46,880 nt of DNA. Origin: Caldilineaceae bacterium bin34 (lineage in GTDB: Bacteria; Chloroflexota; Anaerolineae; Caldilineales; Caldilineaceae). The position numbers and the translations under genes were made by a program. The notes under the pieces were generated by a model. That model was not told where the DNA came from and did no database searches. It saw nothing but the letters and a program-made list of their open reading frames with translations. The DNA lies in NCBI GenBank assembly GCA_002238555.1, contig MPMO01000037.1, positions 1 to 46,880 of the forward strand, given 5' to 3'. Numbering within the stretch: the first letter of the stretch is position 1; every line of letters starts with the position of its first letter. Of the stretch, positions 44,348-46,880 are shown in pieces.

Positions 44348-45679
44348 ATGGGGTTTGAATGGCTTGCCATCGTGATGTTCGTGGTCTTCTTCGGACTGAT
44401 CATCTACGGGTATCCGGTGGCCTACTCCTTCGCCGGCACCGCCTTCCTCTTCCTGGTCATCGGCCTGGCCGTGGGGGTGTTCGACATTCGCTGGCTGCGC
44501 CTCCTGCCCAACCGGTGGTTCGGCACGATGTCGGACTTCACGCTGCTGGCGATCATCTTCTTTGTGTTCATGGGAGCCATCTTCGAGAAGTCCGGCCTGG
44601 CGGAACGACTCCTGGACACCGTGGGGCAGCTGCTGGGACCGGTTCCCGGAGGCCTGGCTCTGGCGGTGGTGATCGTGGGGACATTGCTGGCCGCGGCCAC
44701 CGGCGTAGTGGCGGCCACCGTGATTGTGATGGGCCTGCTCTCCCTGCCGATCATGTTGCGCTACGGCTACAACCACCAACTGGCCACCGGCATCATTACC
44801 TCGTCGGGCACGATGGCGCAGCTGTTGCCACCCAGCCTCGTGCTGGTGGTCCTGAGTGACCAAATCGGTGTCGGCGTGGGGGATTTGTTCTTGGGAGCCC
44901 TCTTCCCCGGCCTGATCCTGGCCGGTTTGTACGCCGTCTACGTTCTGGTGGTGGCCTTCCTGAAGCCGGAACTGGCACCGCCTCTGCCACCGGAGGCGCG
45001 CACCCTGCGCGGCGCGGCGCTTGCACGCCGGACCTTCGTGGCGGTGGTCCCGCCGCTGGTGTTGATTTTCTCGGTGCTGGGCAGCATCTTCTTTGGCCTG
45101 GCAACACCCACCGAAGCCGGCGCCGTAGGCGCGTTCGGTGCCTGCGTTCTCTCGCTGTTGAACCGGACGCTGAACTGGAACGTGCTGAAACAAGCCGCGC
45201 GATCCACGGCCAACATCACGTCGCTGGTGATCATGATCCTCTTCTGTTCGACCTTCTTCGGCCTGGTCTTCGACCGGCTGGGCGGACAGGACTTCGTTCA
45301 GGGCATCCTGACGTCGCTGCCGGGCGGCTTCTGGGGCTTCATCATCGTGGCCAACATTGCCATCTTCCTGTTGGGCATCAACCTCGAGTTCATCGAGATC
45401 AGCTTCATCGCCATGCCGCTCTTCGTACCCGCCGCGCATGCGCTGGGAGTCGATCTGGTGTGGTTCGGCGTGATGATGGCGATTAATCTGAACATGGCCT
45501 TCATCTCGCCCCCGGTCGGCTTCTCGCTCTTCTACCTTCAGACGGTCGCGCCCAAGGAGGTGAAGGTGATCGACATCCACAAGGGGGCCCTGCCGTTCAT
45601 GGCCCTGCAGGGGCTGGCGCTGGTCATCGTGATCGCCTTCCCGCAGACGGTGACCTGGCTCGTCAGTGCCATGGCGTAG
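44348..45679 (+). CDS. dctM: TRAP transporter large permease (DctM-type)
   Basis: A 443-residue protein with about a dozen spans. The family is clear from the opening span [20 protein letters not shown], the segments [38 protein letters not shown] and [20 protein letters not shown], and [37 protein letters not shown]. DctM carries the transport path. No DctP binding protein is adjacent on either side, so it is encoded elsewhere or lost. The TRAP pair looks core-like among accessory genes. Confidence 0.92.
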   Translation: MGFEWLAIVMFVVFFGLIIYGYPVAYSFAGTAFLFLVIGLAVGVFDIRWLRLLPNRWFGTMSDFTLLAIIFFVFMGAIFEKSGLAERLLDTVGQLLGPVPGGLALAVVIVGTLLAAATGVVAATVIVMGLLSLPIMLRYGYNHQLATGIITSSGTMAQLLPPSLVLVVLSDQIGVGVGDLFLGALFPGLILAGLYAVYVLVVAFLKPELAPPLPPEARTLRGAALARRTFVAVVPPLVLIFSVLGSIFFGLATPTEAGAVGAFGACVLSLLNRTLNWNVLKQAARSTANITSLVIMILFCSTFFGLVFDRLGGQDFVQGILTSLPGGFWGFIIVANIAIFLLGINLEFIEISFIAMPLFVPAAHALGVDLVWFGVMMAINLNMAFISPPVGFSLFYLQTVAPKEVKVIDIHKGALPFMALQGLALVIVIAFPQTVTWLVSAMA

Positions 45680-45879
45680 GCTCGAATGCGTTTCAACCGT
45701 GCGGTTGTGTCAGTCGATGAAGATCGGGGTTGCAGGTTTGTTTGGGCACTCTTGGGTTCTTCACATTCTCGATTCACGCGGGATGATGGACACTCCTCAG
45801 CCATTGCCAACCGCACAAAACCGGGACACGCAAGAACCAGATCTCGCCATGGGCAACAGCTGGCCAGGAAGGCACGGGA

Positions 45880-46284
45880 GTGACAATTCCATTTGAATTT
45901 GTCATAGACGGTCCTCCCGTGTCCCAACAAGCCCGCCGTGGAGGCAAACGGCGGGAGTGGACAGAGGAAGTGCACACGGCCGCCAGTGGAAGCTGGGATG
46001 CGGAGCAGCCTTTCAACGGACCTCTCGCAGTGACCATAACCTACTTCTATGATCGCGTGGACCTTGATGTCGACAACATTCCAAAACCTGTCTTGGACGC
46101 TTTGAAGGGTCTGATCTATGCTGACGATTCCCAGGTGTTCGATCTGATCTGCCGCAAACGGGACCTAAACCACAACCCGCAGGTCCGGAATCCTTCACCG
46201 GAATTGTTGGAACGCCTTGTTGCGTCAAGGTCGGTTCTCCACATCTCCGTGATCAACGCACTGAACCTCGAGGTGGCATTCTGA
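45880..46284 (+). CDS. rusA: RusA-family Holliday junction resolvase
   Basis: A 134-residue protein with GTG start. The RusA core is visible: FEFVIDGPPVSQQARRGGKR, VTITYFYDRVDLDVDNIPKP and VLDALKGLIYADDSQVFDLI, with the catalytic Asp residues of DVDN and ADDSQV. RusA cuts four-way DNA junctions and is commonly of phage origin. The start of the next gene overlaps its stop (TGATG). Confidence 0.88.
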   Translation: MTIPFEFVIDGPPVSQQARRGGKRREWTEEVHTAASGSWDAEQPFNGPLAVTITYFYDRVDLDVDNIPKPVLDALKGLIYADDSQVFDLICRKRDLNHNPQVRNPSPELLERLVASRSVLHISVINALNLEVAF

Positions 46285-46880
46285 TGGAATCAGCGACCAA
46301 CACCGAGTACTTTCTCGTTCGCAAAACAGCGGAGGAATATCGCAACAAGGGTTACGAGGTTTCACTGGAGGCAACCCTCGATTTTCTGCCGGGCTTTCGC
46401 GCCGACCTGGTTGTTCGGAAGGATGGAGAGACAAAGGTCATTGAAGTCAAGTCCCGGTCTTCACTGGCAGCGAATCCCAAAATCCGCGAGTTGGCCGCGA
46501 TTGTCGAGTCCAAGCCCGGATGGAGTTTCGAGTTGCTCTTGGTGGCAGAGCCGGAGAAGCTGGAATCACCCGAAGGTGAACGTCCGTTGGAACGCGGACA
46601 TATCCTTCAAAGGATTGAGGAAGCTGAACACCTGCTCGCGGCAGATCATGCCGATGCCGCTTTCTTGCTTGCCTGGGCTGCCTGCGAGGCTGCAATCAGG
46701 ATGTTGATCGCCGAACAAGGAGGGTCGGGAAACGGCATTACCACCACGAACCACCTTGTCAATCAGGCAACTTATCTCGGCATCCTTTCCAGGGAGGAAT
46801 ATCGCCATCTGACCCGGATGCAGAAGTACAGGAACGCCGTAGCCCACGGATACAGCCATGATGATGTCAGCGAAGGACTG
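46284..46880 (+). CDS. Restriction-type nuclease with HEPN-like C-terminus, partial
   Basis: The open frame runs off the window after 199 codons. Residues 1-90 look like a PD-(D/E)XK domain: YFLVRKTAEEYRNKGYEVSL, PGFRADLVVRKDGETKVIEV and KSRSSL, with the Asp and E-x-K. Residues 105-190 form a helical domain (LQRIEEAEHLLAADHADAAF, LLAWAACEAAIRMLI) ending in YRNAVAHGY, an R-x4-H HEPN RNase motif. A nuclease-HEPN combination suggests a defence or toxin role. Coupled to rusA by overlap. Confidence 0.65.
   Translation, partial: MESATNTEYFLVRKTAEEYRNKGYEVSLEATLDFLPGFRADLVVRKDGETKVIEVKSRSSLAANPKIRELAAIVESKPGWSFELLLVAEPEKLESPEGERPLERGHILQRIEEAEHLLAADHADAAFLLAWAACEAAIRMLIAEQGGSGNGITTTNHLVNQATYLGILSREEYRHLTRMQKYRNAVAHGYSHDDVSEGL

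Noticed and set aside
44168..45580. A 470-codon minus-strand frame opposite DctM
   Set aside because: Highly charged complement of membrane-protein codons; DctM is unambiguous.

Overview
The window is a GC-rich bacterial chromosome segment. I infer a member of the Chloroflexota (Caldilinea/Anaerolineae-like). The grounds are Thr-Pro-rich SH3-type lipoproteins, a Tat-exported sugar-binding lipoprotein, MalF/MalG-type permeases with a DUF624-like partner, and a Tad pilus locus with no visible outer-membrane secretin. No rRNA, tRNA or CRISPR array was seen, so the assignment rests on gene style alone.

Layout. 0-3.3 kb: a mobile-element-scarred edge with an IS110 transposase relic, a Uma2-type nuclease gene and a BrnA-like antitoxin gene split by a 175-bp MITE. 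3.3-7.6 kb (minus strand): a carbohydrate ABC importer (binding lipoprotein, two permeases, DUF624-like membrane protein) without its own ATPase. 8-20.4 kb (minus strand): a defence-like island. It holds an AAA ATPase/Toprim-like pair, a second IS110 relic, two adjacent P-loop NTPases (the first with an in-frame stop just before Walker A), a type I restriction-modification remnant with an embedded HepT/MntA module (MntA fused to HsdS, HsdM with altered catalytic motifs), and a TnpB relic.

20.9-25.2 kb: an SH3 lipoprotein, then an Rpn/YhgA-like nuclease gene whose 3' end is tandemly repeated twice more as decayed copies. 26.0-38.8 kb (plus strand): a tightly coupled operon behind a promoter that carries a perfect GAAC-N4-GTTC palindrome, a LexA-box look-alike. 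It encodes an SH3 membrane protein, three novel membrane or secreted proteins, a 1249-residue HerA/VirB4-like ATPase with a Ser/Thr/Gly-rich insert of about 360 residues, then CpaB, TadZ, TadA (frameshifted by an 82-bp tandem duplication), TadB, TadC and a prepilin peptidase. This is the strongest candidate for an undescribed system: a Tad-type pilus or secretion machine combined with a second HerA/VirB4-class motor.

39-46.9 kb: a second accessory stretch with an AAA ATPase/PD-(D/E)XK-like nuclease pair, a DUF3368 PIN/UPF0175 toxin-antitoxin pair, a Phd-like antitoxin beside a dead VapC, a TRAP transporter (DctQ, DctM), RusA, and a nuclease-HEPN-like protein cut by the window edge.

The overall picture is core transport operons interleaved with defence and toxin-antitoxin genes, many partly decayed, plus several diverged non-coding repeats.
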